A stretch of DNA of 64,000 nucleotides, taken from the NCBI GenBank assembly GCA_902593945.1, contig CACJKA010000002.1, positions 1 through 64,000 on the forward strand, given 5' to 3'. Below, piece after piece: positions 10,405-19,642 of the stretch. The notes under the pieces were generated by a model. It did not search any database, had not been told where the DNA came from, and saw only the letters and a list, made by a program, of their open reading frames with translations. The stretch is from an uncultured Candidatus Poseidoniales archaeon. Its GTDB lineage: Archaea > Thermoplasmatota > Poseidoniia > Poseidoniales > Thalassarchaeaceae. The translations under genes and the position numbers were made by a program. How positions within the stretch are numbered: position 1 is the stretch's first letter; the number at the start of each line of letters is the position of its first letter.

Positions 10405-10767
10405 TCAAAGAACGTGTTGTCGGATTACAGTGATGATTTCTTCAACCTCAGATGTATCCATTGCAATCCTCTTACTTGAGATTATTACTCTAACTCCTTT
10501 CACATTCAAAGGAGTTAGTTCAGCTAACTTTGAACAAATCTCTGGATACTGAGATAATTTCTCATTTTCAGAGAGTGCTTTGTAAAGTGCAACAAACACT
10601 TTCGGATCAGTCTTAGTGCCTCCTCTGTTAGTTGATGCAGCCCACTCAGCATGTTGTAAAGCCATTATTTGTTCGTAGGATAAATCGCCACGCCTTTCTC
10701 TCGCGTCTGATAAAAGTTCACGTACTGTAGCAAAATCTACAAATTCTTTCTCGGTCATAAAAATCAT
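10405..10767 (-). CDS. rpoF: RNA polymerase subunit Rpb4/RpoF
   Basis: 120-aa protein between L21e and DUF655; EQIMALQHAEWAAS and LTPLNVKGVRVIISSKR pattern. Confidence 0.88.
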   Translation of the reverse strand: MIFMTEKEFVDFATVRELLSDARERRGDLSYEQIMALQHAEWAASTNRGGTKTDPKVFVALYKALSENEKLSQYPEICSKLAELTPLNVKGVRVIISSKRIAMDTSEVEEIITVIRQHVL

Positions 10768-11060
10768 TCCTTAATTGGTTTAAGATGCTCTGGACGAGCA
10801 ACTACTGTCTTTTTCATATTGCCATCTTTAAAGTTGACAATATAGGCACGTCCTTGTTTACCAGCAATAATTCCTGTACGTCCCTGAAATCTTCGGTGAG
10901 GCATTCCTTTATGCTGAGCACCATCTAAAACAATAGCTACTCTATCTCCTTCTGCATAAGGGTGCATTACTCTATTAATGAATACTCGGCCTTTGTCACG
11001 CTTACTTTTTTTAAGAATAGAACGTGTTCCTTGACGTTGTCCATGTGTTCTTGTCACCAT
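10764..11060 (-). CDS. rpl21e: 50S ribosomal protein L21e
   Basis: HGQRQGTRSILKKSKRDKG ... YAEGDRVAIVLDGAQHKGMPHRRFQGRTGII. Confidence 0.95.
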   Translation of the reverse strand: MVTRTHGQRQGTRSILKKSKRDKGRVFINRVMHPYAEGDRVAIVLDGAQHKGMPHRRFQGRTGIIAGKQGRAYIVNFKDGNMKKTVVARPEHLKPIKE

Positions 11061-11139
11061 GATATCACCTTACAGACCATAGGTCTTGGAAGCGGTCGAC
11101 CTGCCTCGTATTCTTAAGTACTCGGATTTAGTTAATTAC

Positions 11140-12567
11140 TCATTCATAGTGAATATCTTCGACATCAAGCCAAATAACAGTACATTCTTTATCGCCTAAC
11201 ACACTGCTAACAGAAGGTACTGTTCGACCTTCATCTGAATGCACTAATTCCTTAACATATGTTCCTGCCTCACAACGGACAAAGAACTGAACTTCATCTT
11301 CTTCTACCACAATATCTGAAAGTTGGATGACTTTTCTTTTACGGGTTTTTGCGGCTCTACGATGAGAAACTCGTTGAGGTGTTTCTTGTGCTAGAGTAAC
11401 TCCTGAGAGCGAAGATATAGACTCAATTACCGTTTCTTGATCGGGGATATCTTCCACTCTAAATCGAATTGTATATGATTTCTCAGAACGACTTTCCTTC
11501 ACCTTTACTACTTCTGAGCGATTTGACCATCTGAGACTATTGATTTCCACCTTTTCTTTCGCGTTCTGATTGACAATGTTCTGTATTTCTTCTAAATCAA
11601 CATCTCTAGTTCCGGGTTTTTTAATCTCAAGAACAAACGGACGACCATTTCCTAAACATCGAACATCGATATCCTCTCTCCCCATTCCATGGAATGATGT
11701 ATCTTCGGCAGATAATGCAAGACGAATAGGTTCTCCTATCAAATCTTGAACGGATTCTAGGTATTGTAGTCCAGTATTATTACACGATTCACAACCTCCA
11801 GAACGTCCTCTACAAGCCCTGCATGGCCACCGAGTCTGAGGTAGTTCTCGAATTAACTTACGATACCTTCCATACAAGAAAACCGGCCTTACGTCCACGT
11901 CAACCTTGAGAGTCAAACCATCTACTAGAATCATTAAATCGGGCCTTTCCTTGACAAAACTAACATTATTCACCTTAATAGATAACTTCTCTTGAATTGC
12001 TCTGACAAAAGATGGTTTCAGAGGAGCAGATCCTGGAGAGCCGTGTCTTGACCTAATCTTATCTTCCTCATCTACCAGATCTTTTGGTAGATGTATTCCA
12101 AGTTGAATTGTAGAATGCTCTACTTGCCCTATCTCGTCAATTATTCTAGTTACAATATTATCTACATCACCAAACAAATCTTCACACATAGGACAAAGTT
12201 CATTTTTCAATGAAGATTCTAATTCGGGATTATTTTGGAATGCCTCCTTACGTATTTCTTTGCCTCCTTCTTCACCTTTAGAATTAGTACGTCTACCGGC
12301 CAATCTTTGAACACAAAAATCACAGCACCCTATACGAATAATATGTTCAATACCGAGCGGAGCTGGACAAGGGGGGGCGTCCCAATTGATTGTGGAGCCT
12401 TCAAATTCAAAATCATCTCCATCAAACCATTCCTCCTCTTTTTCTGAATTTGAGTCATTTGTTTCTTCTGATTCAATGATTGAATTGCCATAACTCGCAT
12501 CAGCATACAATGCCCATGAATCATCCTCAATATCATCTTCACGATTTTCTTCTTTCATATTTATCAC
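11140..12567 (-). CDS. pus10: tRNA pseudouridine(54/55) synthase Pus10
   Basis: CxxC zinc-binding region, GREDIDVRCLGNGRPFVLEIKKP, C-terminal CEAGTYVKELVHSDEGRTVPSVSSVLG. Confidence 0.93.
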   Translation of the reverse strand: MINMKEENREDDIEDDSWALYADASYGNSIIESEETNDSNSEKEEEWFDGDDFEFEGSTINWDAPPCPAPLGIEHIIRIGCCDFCVQRLAGRRTNSKGEEGGKEIRKEAFQNNPELESSLKNELCPMCEDLFGDVDNIVTRIIDEIGQVEHSTIQLGIHLPKDLVDEEDKIRSRHGSPGSAPLKPSFVRAIQEKLSIKVNNVSFVKERPDLMILVDGLTLKVDVDVRPVFLYGRYRKLIRELPQTRWPCRACRGRSGGCESCNNTGLQYLESVQDLIGEPIRLALSAEDTSFHGMGREDIDVRCLGNGRPFVLEIKKPGTRDVDLEEIQNIVNQNAKEKVEINSLRWSNRSEVVKVKESRSEKSYTIRFRVEDIPDQETVIESISSLSGVTLAQETPQRVSHRRAAKTRKRKVIQLSDIVVEEDEVQFFVRCEAGTYVKELVHSDEGRTVPSVSSVLGDKECTVIWLDVEDIHYE

Positions 12568-12648
12568 AGCCGTAAAACGGGGGCGACCCGTATATTCGAC
12601 AATCTAACGCGAGTGTGAGTTACATTTCAGGACTTCGGAAACTAGATT

Positions 12649-12975
12649 CTAATCTAATTGCTCACCAAGTTCCTCTGAAACTTTCCTTAAATGAGTAAAA
12701 GAGTGTATTCCTGAGGAGCAACCAGTAGGCCATTCGAAACGGATACCGTATCTGCCAACCAGTTCAACTTTGGGTTTCTCTAACATTAAACGAGAAATTT
12801 CTTCTTCTAACTCAATCACCCTCTGCTCATTTTCCTGTCTAGGTTTACATTTGGCGCACTGACATCTGGATCTAATAGACAAATAACTCAATCTGTATGA
12901 GTTCCCATCTCCAAATCTGAGGACACAATCTTCATCGCTACGCTCTAAATCCGTAAGTATGTCGCCCTCTCCCAT
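12649..12975 (-). CDS. DUF971 (GBBH-like) domain protein
   Basis: LRFGDGNSYRLSYLSIRSRC ... GRYGIRFEWPTGCSSGIHSFTHLR. Confidence 0.8.
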   Translation of the reverse strand: MGEGDILTDLERSDEDCVLRFGDGNSYRLSYLSIRSRCQCAKCKPRQENEQRVIELEEEISRLMLEKPKVELVGRYGIRFEWPTGCSSGIHSFTHLRKVSEELGEQLD

Positions 12976-13080
12976 GATGTTTCGGAAGAGGTTTCATGCT
13001 TCAATATAAGGGGTAATAAATACTATTTTCTGAGTGGTCCGAAAACACTCATTGATAATCTAGGTACTTTTCAGAGGGAC

Positions 13081-14103
13081 ATGGTTTTGTTCAGCAAGGA
13101 GAAGGTAGGCACCAAAATTTCTGTTTCTGAGGCATATCAGATTTGCGAAGATATTACAAGATCTGCTTCTACTTCATTTCTAAGATCATTCAAATCTTTA
13201 CCAACTGAGAAAAGGTCGTCGGTTCATGCATTGTATGCATTTTGTAGAAAAGTAGATGACATTGTAGATGGGGACTGGTTGCCTGATCTTTCTGTTTTGG
13301 AAAAAGAAGAAATTCTAGATTTGAATCAGAGAGCAGAATATAGAGCCATTGCTTTAGGTATAGAAAGAATGAATGAACCCTCAAATAATGATAAGAACCA
13401 CTTCCAAAGAGTGAGGGCTCTGCTATGGTTCAGAGATAATCTGGATTTAATAGATTCAGGACTAGATGTAAAACATCCGATATTTATAGCTCTCAAAGAC
13501 ACAGTAGAAAAGTTTCCAATTAGAATTACAGATTTGAAATTATTGATTGAAGGGATGGAAGATGACCTCTTTCCGACCAATTATCAAAGTTTTGAAGATT
13601 TGAGAGGTTATTGTTTCAAAGTTGCATCTACTGTTGGTTTAAGTTTGATAGAGATATATGGATATACTAATCCTGATGCGAGAGAATATGCTGAAGAAAT
13701 GGGGATTTTCTTGCAAATGGTCAATGTGTTACGTGATATCCAAGAAGATAGAGAAAGAGGGAGATTATACTTACCAACGGATGAATTAGAAATCTTCAAT
13801 ATCAAGCCTGAAGAAATAAAAGATATCAATTTGGCTAGTAGTAAGAAATGGAAACGATTTATGAAACACTACATTAACAGAACAAAAACGCATAGAAATA
13901 TAGCGTTAAACCTGATACCTTTGATAGAAAAGGATTCTAGAAGAAATCCTCATATGATGTGTGCAGTATACTCGAGTATTGTTTCTGAGGCTGAAAGAAG
14001 AAATGGTGATGTTCTCTCTAAAAGACTACAATTAGGATTTATGAGGAAAATAGGGTTCGCACTATCTGCCCTTGGTCTTTGGTCTATATCTGCTAAAAAA
14101 TAG
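13081..14103 (+). CDS. crtB: Phytoene/squalene synthase family protein
   Basis: YAFCRKVDDIVDG and LQMVNVLRDIQEDRERGRLYLP Asp-rich motifs. Confidence 0.93.
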   Translation: MVLFSKEKVGTKISVSEAYQICEDITRSASTSFLRSFKSLPTEKRSSVHALYAFCRKVDDIVDGDWLPDLSVLEKEEILDLNQRAEYRAIALGIERMNEPSNNDKNHFQRVRALLWFRDNLDLIDSGLDVKHPIFIALKDTVEKFPIRITDLKLLIEGMEDDLFPTNYQSFEDLRGYCFKVASTVGLSLIEIYGYTNPDAREYAEEMGIFLQMVNVLRDIQEDRERGRLYLPTDELEIFNIKPEEIKDINLASSKKWKRFMKHYINRTKTHRNIALNLIPLIEKDSRRNPHMMCAVYSSIVSEAERRNGDVLSKRLQLGFMRKIGFALSALGLWSISAKK

Positions 14104-14105
14104 AA

Positions 14106-14534
14106 TTATTTTCTAACTAAAATTAAGTTAATTATTAATCCAATTGGCATTAGCATTACTCCGAAAAATACGGATAGCCATAATTTCCATTTTTCACATT
14201 TTGAATCAATACATCTTTTCCAAATCCATCGTGTGACAAATATATCGCCAGCAACCATATGAGACCAAGCCGCAGATGCTCCAGCTTTGGTTCCAAGTAA
14301 ATCTGCAAGGCTTTGTAATGCTAAATTCGGATCCATTGTATCTACAAATAGATCTATTAAACCTGAAATATCTGAAAATGATACTAAATACCATATCAAT
14401 ATAGGGCCAAGGAAAAACCAAGGACCTTCCATTAATTGATGTGTTTTTTCATGATTAGGATAAAGCAGCATTGCTATCCAAAAAGGCCCAATCCACATTG
14501 TTGATAAGAAGAATGATAAGTCATATAAATCCAT
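14106..14534 (-). CDS. ABA4-like (DUF4281) membrane protein
   Basis: Four hydrophobic segments; AWSHMVAGDIFVTRWIWKR ... GVMLMPIGLIINLIL resembles ABA4/DUF4281; flanked by crtB and crtI. Confidence 0.7.
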   Translation of the reverse strand: MDLYDLSFFLSTMWIGPFWIAMLLYPNHEKTHQLMEGPWFFLGPILIWYLVSFSDISGLIDLFVDTMDPNLALQSLADLLGTKAGASAAWSHMVAGDIFVTRWIWKRCIDSKCEKWKLWLSVFFGVMLMPIGLIINLILVRK

Positions 14535-14543
14535 TTTAAAACC

Positions 14544-15134
14544 TCAATTAATAAAAAATTTAATCTCCTCAAGAACTTCTAAAGTTGGCCAATATGTCTT
14601 AGATGTCCAGATAATTTCCCCATTAGTATCCATGATTTGGAGAGTTGGAGTAGGGGGGTTCCCAAATGAGTTGTAAAATCCAGAATTACTTTCGTATCCA
14701 GTCTCAAGATCGAAAACGACAGTGTCGCCGGAAGGTAGGACTAGTGGCCAAAGAACTGGATTGCTGGAATTTTGATGATTGCCATACACTTCCTCAACAT
14801 AAGATTCGGATTCAAAAGAGGAGTATCTATGAACACTGAGTAATGAGGATTCACTGATATTCCCATTTTCAACTTCATCCGCTAATAAATCCGTCCAAGA
14901 ATGACAGCCCCTGCATCCAGCCGCTACCCAAAGCATCAGAACCGGACCATCTGAAACATATTCTTCGAGAATAAAGTTAGTAATATTCGATGAACCATTC
15001 AATAAAGGAGCAGAGAATGATAATCTTTCAGGAATCTCGCTAGAAGAATCTTCCGAAACTTGTTCTCCATCGGATATACACCCAGAAAGTGCACTAGAAA
15101 CTAAAATGAAGAAAATAAACATTGAAGATTTCAT
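14544..15134 (-). CDS. Thioredoxin-like lipoprotein
   Basis: MKSSMFIFFILVSSALSGC lipobox-like signal and AAGCRGCHSW CxxC motif; ATG at 15134 preferred over the longer track start because the longer form overlaps crtI. Confidence 0.75.
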   Translation of the reverse strand: MKSSMFIFFILVSSALSGCISDGEQVSEDSSSEIPERLSFSAPLLNGSSNITNFILEEYVSDGPVLMLWVAAGCRGCHSWTDLLADEVENGNISESSLLSVHRYSSFESESYVEEVYGNHQNSSNPVLWPLVLPSGDTVVFDLETGYESNSGFYNSFGNPPTPTLQIMDTNGEIIWTSKTYWPTLEVLEEIKFFIN

Positions 15135-15136
15135 AA

Positions 15137-16705
15137 TTATACCACTAATTTGTTTACTATTTTTGGTTTCTTTAATTCTCCAAACCAAATGTCAATTCCA
15201 TTCCAGTCTGGCTCAATACCCAAATCTGAAAGTATCAATTTACTAGTGATTCTTCCGCTTTCAAATATTGTTGGGAGGCCACTACCTGGATGTGTTCCTC
15301 CGCCGACAAGGAATAGATTATTAAATTCTTCAAATCTATTCTGAGGACGGCGCCATAGCATTTGATCTAGAGAATGAGCTAGGTTGAAAACTGCTCCACG
15401 GTAAATATCAGATGAACCCCAATCATCAGGAGTAACTATCGTCTTAGAAACTATGAAATCCCTAACATTTTCAAAACCAAGTTTGCTTTCCATCATACCG
15501 AGTATAACTTCACTATATTCGTCTTTAATATCATCCCAAGTTATACTATCGTCAGTATTTGGAACAGGCACTAATACATACAATGTAGATTGACCTGAGG
15601 GGGCCAAACTAGGATCAGTTATACAAGCATTCTGAACATAAAGTGAAGGATCTTCCCAAGTAATTTTATGATTGGTAATATCTTTCAAATTCTCTTCATA
15701 TTTCTCGGATGCATAAATTTGGTGATGAGGTTTGTCATACAACTTATCAATTCCCAGATATAGCATAAATGTAGAGCATGAGTATCCTTTACTTTCCAAT
15801 TTCTTATTTGACCAACGTTTTCTTTTGTTGTTTGGAATCAACGTAGTCATAGCATGAGCAAAATCAGCATTTAGAACTACCTTCTTTGCTCGATACTCTC
15901 TTTCATTTGTCTTTACTCCAACTACTGTTTTATTATCAAAAATTAATTCTTCTACTTCGGTTTCAAGTTTGATATCGACTCCGAGTTCAATTGCAATCTC
16001 TGACATTCTCTTCGTAATAGATCCCAACCCCCCTTCAGCATGGAATATACCATGTTCATATTCTAAAAATGCCAATATTGTAAACAGTGACGGGGCATGA
16101 AAAGGACTCATTCCAAGATACTTAGTTTGGAAAGACATTGCTAACCTAACCCTCTCATCATCAAAAAGTCGTGATAAATCGCTTGCAACTGATGCCCATG
16201 GTTTCAATATAGTTGCAACTTTCATAGCCCTCTTAGTAAGTAAATCAGAAGGACCCTTCCAAGGTGTCTGCAAACATACTCTAGAGTAATCTAATTTTTT
16301 TCTGTTTTCTAGGACATATTTCTCAAACCCTTTGGCATTTTTATCTCCAGAAAGTTCTCTAATCCTCTCAGTCATTTCATCGAGATTAGAAGTTGCATCT
16401 ATAGAACCGCCAGCACCAAAGGTCAGTCGGTATGAAGGATCTAAAGGCATCAAACCTAACTCTTTGTGAGCATCTCTACCAATTGCTTGAAAGATTTCTT
16501 CAATTACTTCGGGATAATGGAAAAAGGTTGGGCCTCTATCGAACTTAAATCCATCCATTTCTACGATTTTAGTTCGGCCGCCTACAGACGAAGATTTTTC
16601 CAATATTGTCACCTTGACGCCTGAATGAGCCAACAAAAGTGCAGAAACTAAACCACCTGGGCCCGCTCCTACTATCAAAACATCTTGTGAATCGTCTACG
16701 TCCAT
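15137..16705 (-). CDS. crtI: Phytoene desaturase / carotenoid FAD oxidoreductase
   Basis: VLIVGAGPGGLVSALLLAHSGVKVTILEK and C-terminal LFLVGGGTHPGSGLPTIFESGR. Confidence 0.94.
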   Translation of the reverse strand: MDVDDSQDVLIVGAGPGGLVSALLLAHSGVKVTILEKSSSVGGRTKIVEMDGFKFDRGPTFFHYPEVIEEIFQAIGRDAHKELGLMPLDPSYRLTFGAGGSIDATSNLDEMTERIRELSGDKNAKGFEKYVLENRKKLDYSRVCLQTPWKGPSDLLTKRAMKVATILKPWASVASDLSRLFDDERVRLAMSFQTKYLGMSPFHAPSLFTILAFLEYEHGIFHAEGGLGSITKRMSEIAIELGVDIKLETEVEELIFDNKTVVGVKTNEREYRAKKVVLNADFAHAMTTLIPNNKRKRWSNKKLESKGYSCSTFMLYLGIDKLYDKPHHQIYASEKYEENLKDITNHKITWEDPSLYVQNACITDPSLAPSGQSTLYVLVPVPNTDDSITWDDIKDEYSEVILGMMESKLGFENVRDFIVSKTIVTPDDWGSSDIYRGAVFNLAHSLDQMLWRRPQNRFEEFNNLFLVGGGTHPGSGLPTIFESGRITSKLILSDLGIEPDWNGIDIWFGELKKPKIVNKLVV

Positions 16706-16854
16706 GTTATACCCAACGCTATGATAGATATAAAAAAGCGTTTTTAATTTTCTATGTATTATAATTTTGAAAACAATCTTTAATATACGTTGAATCTGGA
16801 TTGTATTTCCAATTCATACATCTATTAAATAGGCAAATAAAATCGCAAGAGATT

Positions 16855-19212
16855 ATGCCCAAAAGGAATGCATTGATTGCCCTAATAATGACTGCCTGTC
16901 TGATGACGATGCCTGTAGCTATGGCTGATTCAAGCGAAGACATACCCACAAATGCTACAAATACCGGTGTACATGATACATTAGTTGATGCTCTAGTGCA
17001 AGCTGATTTGGTCAGCACACTACAAGGTGACGGACCTTTCACAGTGTTCGCTCCAACAGATCAAGCATTCACTGATGCTGGAATTGACCTATCAACATTT
17101 GATACAGACGAAGAACTTGCTGTCCTAACAGACATCTTGCTTTACCATGTTTACACTGCGGGTGCAGTGTACGCAGCTGATGTAACAGATGGATTAACTG
17201 TAGCAATGGCTAACGGAGATGATGCATCATTCACAGTAACAGATGGGACTGTAATGATTGGAGATGCTACTGTAACCACAGCTGATGTTATGGCATCAAA
17301 CGGTGTTATCCATGTCATCGACAAGGTACTAATGCCACCAGCTGACTTAGTAGATATTGCGGCTGTTGCAATGTCCACAGGAATGCATGACTCATTAGTC
17401 GCTGCTCTAGTAAAGGCTGATTTGGTGAGTACAGTACAAGGTGATGGCCCTTTCACAGTTTTCGCTCCAACAGATCAAGCATTCACTGATGCTGGAATCG
17501 ATTTAGATTCATTCACAACTGATGAAGAGATTGCTGCTTTGACAAATATCTTGCTTTATCACGTTTACTCAGGGGCAGTCAATGCTGCTGACGTAACAGA
17601 TGGTTTAGCAGTACAAATGGTAAATGGTGACTATGCTCAATTTACAGTTTCAGAAGGAACTGTAATGATTGAGGATGCAACAGTTACTGCAGCCGATGTT
17701 ATGGCATCAAACGGTGTTATCCATGTCATTGACAAGGTACTAATGCCACCAGCTCCTTACACAGGAGTCGGTATTTGCTACAACACCGCAACACACATGA
17801 TCGCAGCAGGAGCTTCAATGGAAGAGTGTGGATCATACATGTATGTAGAAAATTACAGCATGGGTGGACAAGAGTTTACTGGATGCTACAACACTGTATC
17901 TCACGTATTGAGTGATGTTACACAAGCAATCTGTGAATCATACATGTGGACACCTCCGGTAGACATCGCAACGACTGCAATGTCCACTGGAATTCACACT
18001 TCCTTAGTCGGTGCATTATCTGCATCAGGATTAGTTGCTACATTACAAAATGACGGACCTTTCACAGTGTTCGCACCAAGTGACCAAGCATTCGCTGATG
18101 CTGGAATCGATTTAGCAGCATTTACTACAGATGAAGATATTGCTACACTAACAGACATCTTACTTTACCATGTTTACTTAGGAGCAGTCAATGCTGCTGA
18201 CGTAACAGATGGATTAACTGTAACAATGGTTAACGAAGAGGATGCTTCATTCACAGTAACAGAAGGGACTGTAATGATTGGAGAGGCTACTGTAGTATTG
18301 GCTGATGTGCCTGCATCAAACGGTGTTATCCATGTCATTGACAAGGTACTAATGCCACCAGCTGACCTAGTAGATATTGCAGCAGTTGCAATGTCAACAG
18401 GAGTACATGACTCATTAGTCGCTGCTCTAGCAAAGGCTGATCTAGTTAGTACAGTACAAGGCGATGGACCTTTCACGGTGTTCGCTCCAACAGATCAAGC
18501 ATTTACTGATGCTGGAATTGATTTGGATGCATTCACAACTGAAGAGGAGATTGCTGCTCTAACAGACATCCTACTTTACCACGTTTATGCAGGAGCAGTC
18601 AATGCAGCTGATGTAACAGATGGATTAACTGTAGCAATGGCTAACGGAGATGATGCTTCATTTACAGTAACAGATGGAAATGTAATGATTGGAGAGGCTA
18701 CTGTAACAACAGCTGATGTTATGGCATCAAACGGTGTTATCCATGTCATCGACAAGGTACTAATGCCACCGGCTGATGAACCAGTTATTCCAGAAGGATG
18801 TGACTTCGTAATCGGATTGACTGATGATGGAATGGCTTTCGATAATACTGATCTAAGTATTTCAGTAGGCCAAACAGTATGCTGGATTTGGAATGATGCA
18901 GCTATGGCACACAACGTTGCACAAATCAGAGAAGAAGGAGATACAACAAGAGGTTTAGGAGGACAGTACAGTGGTGCTGCAGTTACTACAATTGATTATC
19001 GACTAACTTTTGATGAAGATGAAACATTCTACTACATTTGTGAACCCCATGCAGGAATGGAGATGAATGGTAAAGTAATTGTTGGAACTGGAATCAGCGA
19101 AACACCTACAACCGTAGTAGAATCTGATGATAATACCCCTGGATTTACAGCGGGTATTGCTGCAATAGCACTAATCAGTGCATTGGTTGTCGCAGGCTCA
19201 CGCCGTAGATAA
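16855..19212 (+). CDS. Secreted surface protein: four FAS1 (fasciclin) domains + cupredoxin + PGF-CTERM-like C-terminus
   Basis: Signal peptide MPKRNALIALIMTACLMTMPVAMA; four GPFTVFAPTDQAF...LLYHV...GVIHVIDKVLMPP units; AMAHNVAQ...ICEPHAGMEM type-1 Cu ligands; TPGFTAGIAAIALISALVVAGSRRR tail. Confidence 0.93.
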   Translation: MPKRNALIALIMTACLMTMPVAMADSSEDIPTNATNTGVHDTLVDALVQADLVSTLQGDGPFTVFAPTDQAFTDAGIDLSTFDTDEELAVLTDILLYHVYTAGAVYAADVTDGLTVAMANGDDASFTVTDGTVMIGDATVTTADVMASNGVIHVIDKVLMPPADLVDIAAVAMSTGMHDSLVAALVKADLVSTVQGDGPFTVFAPTDQAFTDAGIDLDSFTTDEEIAALTNILLYHVYSGAVNAADVTDGLAVQMVNGDYAQFTVSEGTVMIEDATVTAADVMASNGVIHVIDKVLMPPAPYTGVGICYNTATHMIAAGASMEECGSYMYVENYSMGGQEFTGCYNTVSHVLSDVTQAICESYMWTPPVDIATTAMSTGIHTSLVGALSASGLVATLQNDGPFTVFAPSDQAFADAGIDLAAFTTDEDIATLTDILLYHVYLGAVNAADVTDGLTVTMVNEEDASFTVTEGTVMIGEATVVLADVPASNGVIHVIDKVLMPPADLVDIAAVAMSTGVHDSLVAALAKADLVSTVQGDGPFTVFAPTDQAFTDAGIDLDAFTTEEEIAALTDILLYHVYAGAVNAADVTDGLTVAMANGDDASFTVTDGNVMIGEATVTTADVMASNGVIHVIDKVLMPPADEPVIPEGCDFVIGLTDDGMAFDNTDLSISVGQTVCWIWNDAAMAHNVAQIREEGDTTRGLGGQYSGAAVTTIDYRLTFDEDETFYYICEPHAGMEMNGKVIVGTGISETPTTVVESDDNTPGFTAGIAAIALISALVVAGSRRR
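16950..18774 (+). repeat. Intragenic FAS1-domain repeat, 411-nt period with one 198-nt interruption
   Basis: Near-identical segment gcatcaaacggtgttatccatgtcatygacaaggtactaatgccacc at 17293, 17704, 18313 and 18724; spacings 411, 609, 411. Confidence 0.95.
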
Positions 19213-19584
19213 TCGGACTTCGACCCACCCGTCGAGCTCTCTCGTCTCATGGACGACGAGGGGGCTCGGCCTCCTTAGGGAGCCAAGAAATCGTCCATAA
19301 AGAGGAAATAGAGGGAATGGTGACCATTCCTTTACCTCACCATTATTTAGATCATACCGAGTTTGATGTAATGGGCAAGTGATACAATCATCTTTCACTT
19401 TACCACCATAAGCAAGTGGCCAAGCCATATGTCTGCAGAGAGCATCTGTTGCATGAACTGTTGATTCTTTTCTAAGTAACATTATACTTCTAAAACCAAT
19501 ATTAGACATCTTTTTTTTACCTAATTTTAATTTATCACTTCTAATGACTTGATGCCAATCATCGCCTTCCAATGGTAATTTCAT
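19198..19584 (-). CDS. Rieske [2Fe-2S] domain protein
   Basis: LCRHMAWPLAYG and CPLHQTRYDL (CxH...CxxH). Confidence 0.88.
   Translation of the reverse strand: MKLPLEGDDWHQVIRSDKLKLGKKKMSNIGFRSIMLLRKESTVHATDALCRHMAWPLAYGGKVKDDCITCPLHQTRYDLNNGEVKEWSPFPLFPLYGRFLGSLRRPSPLVVHETRELDGWVEVRLSTA
19234..19267. terminator. GC-rich 13-bp hairpin at convergent gene junction
   Basis: GAGCTCTCTCGTC-TCATGGAC-GACGAGGGGGCTC; 13 pairs including G-T wobbles; lies in the 3' end of the Rieske ORF just downstream of the FAS1 gene. Confidence 0.45.
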
Positions 19585-19642
19585 AGCGATTCTAACTATG
19601 AAGTGACATTTGAATGTCTGTAATCGATAGAAACAAAAATTT

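Noticed and set aside
17151-18914. Antisense ORFs across the FAS1 repeats (17151-17456, 18174-18476, 18585-18914)
   Set aside because: Mirror repeats of the strongly coding FAS1 frame; similar to each other only because the sense strand is repeated.
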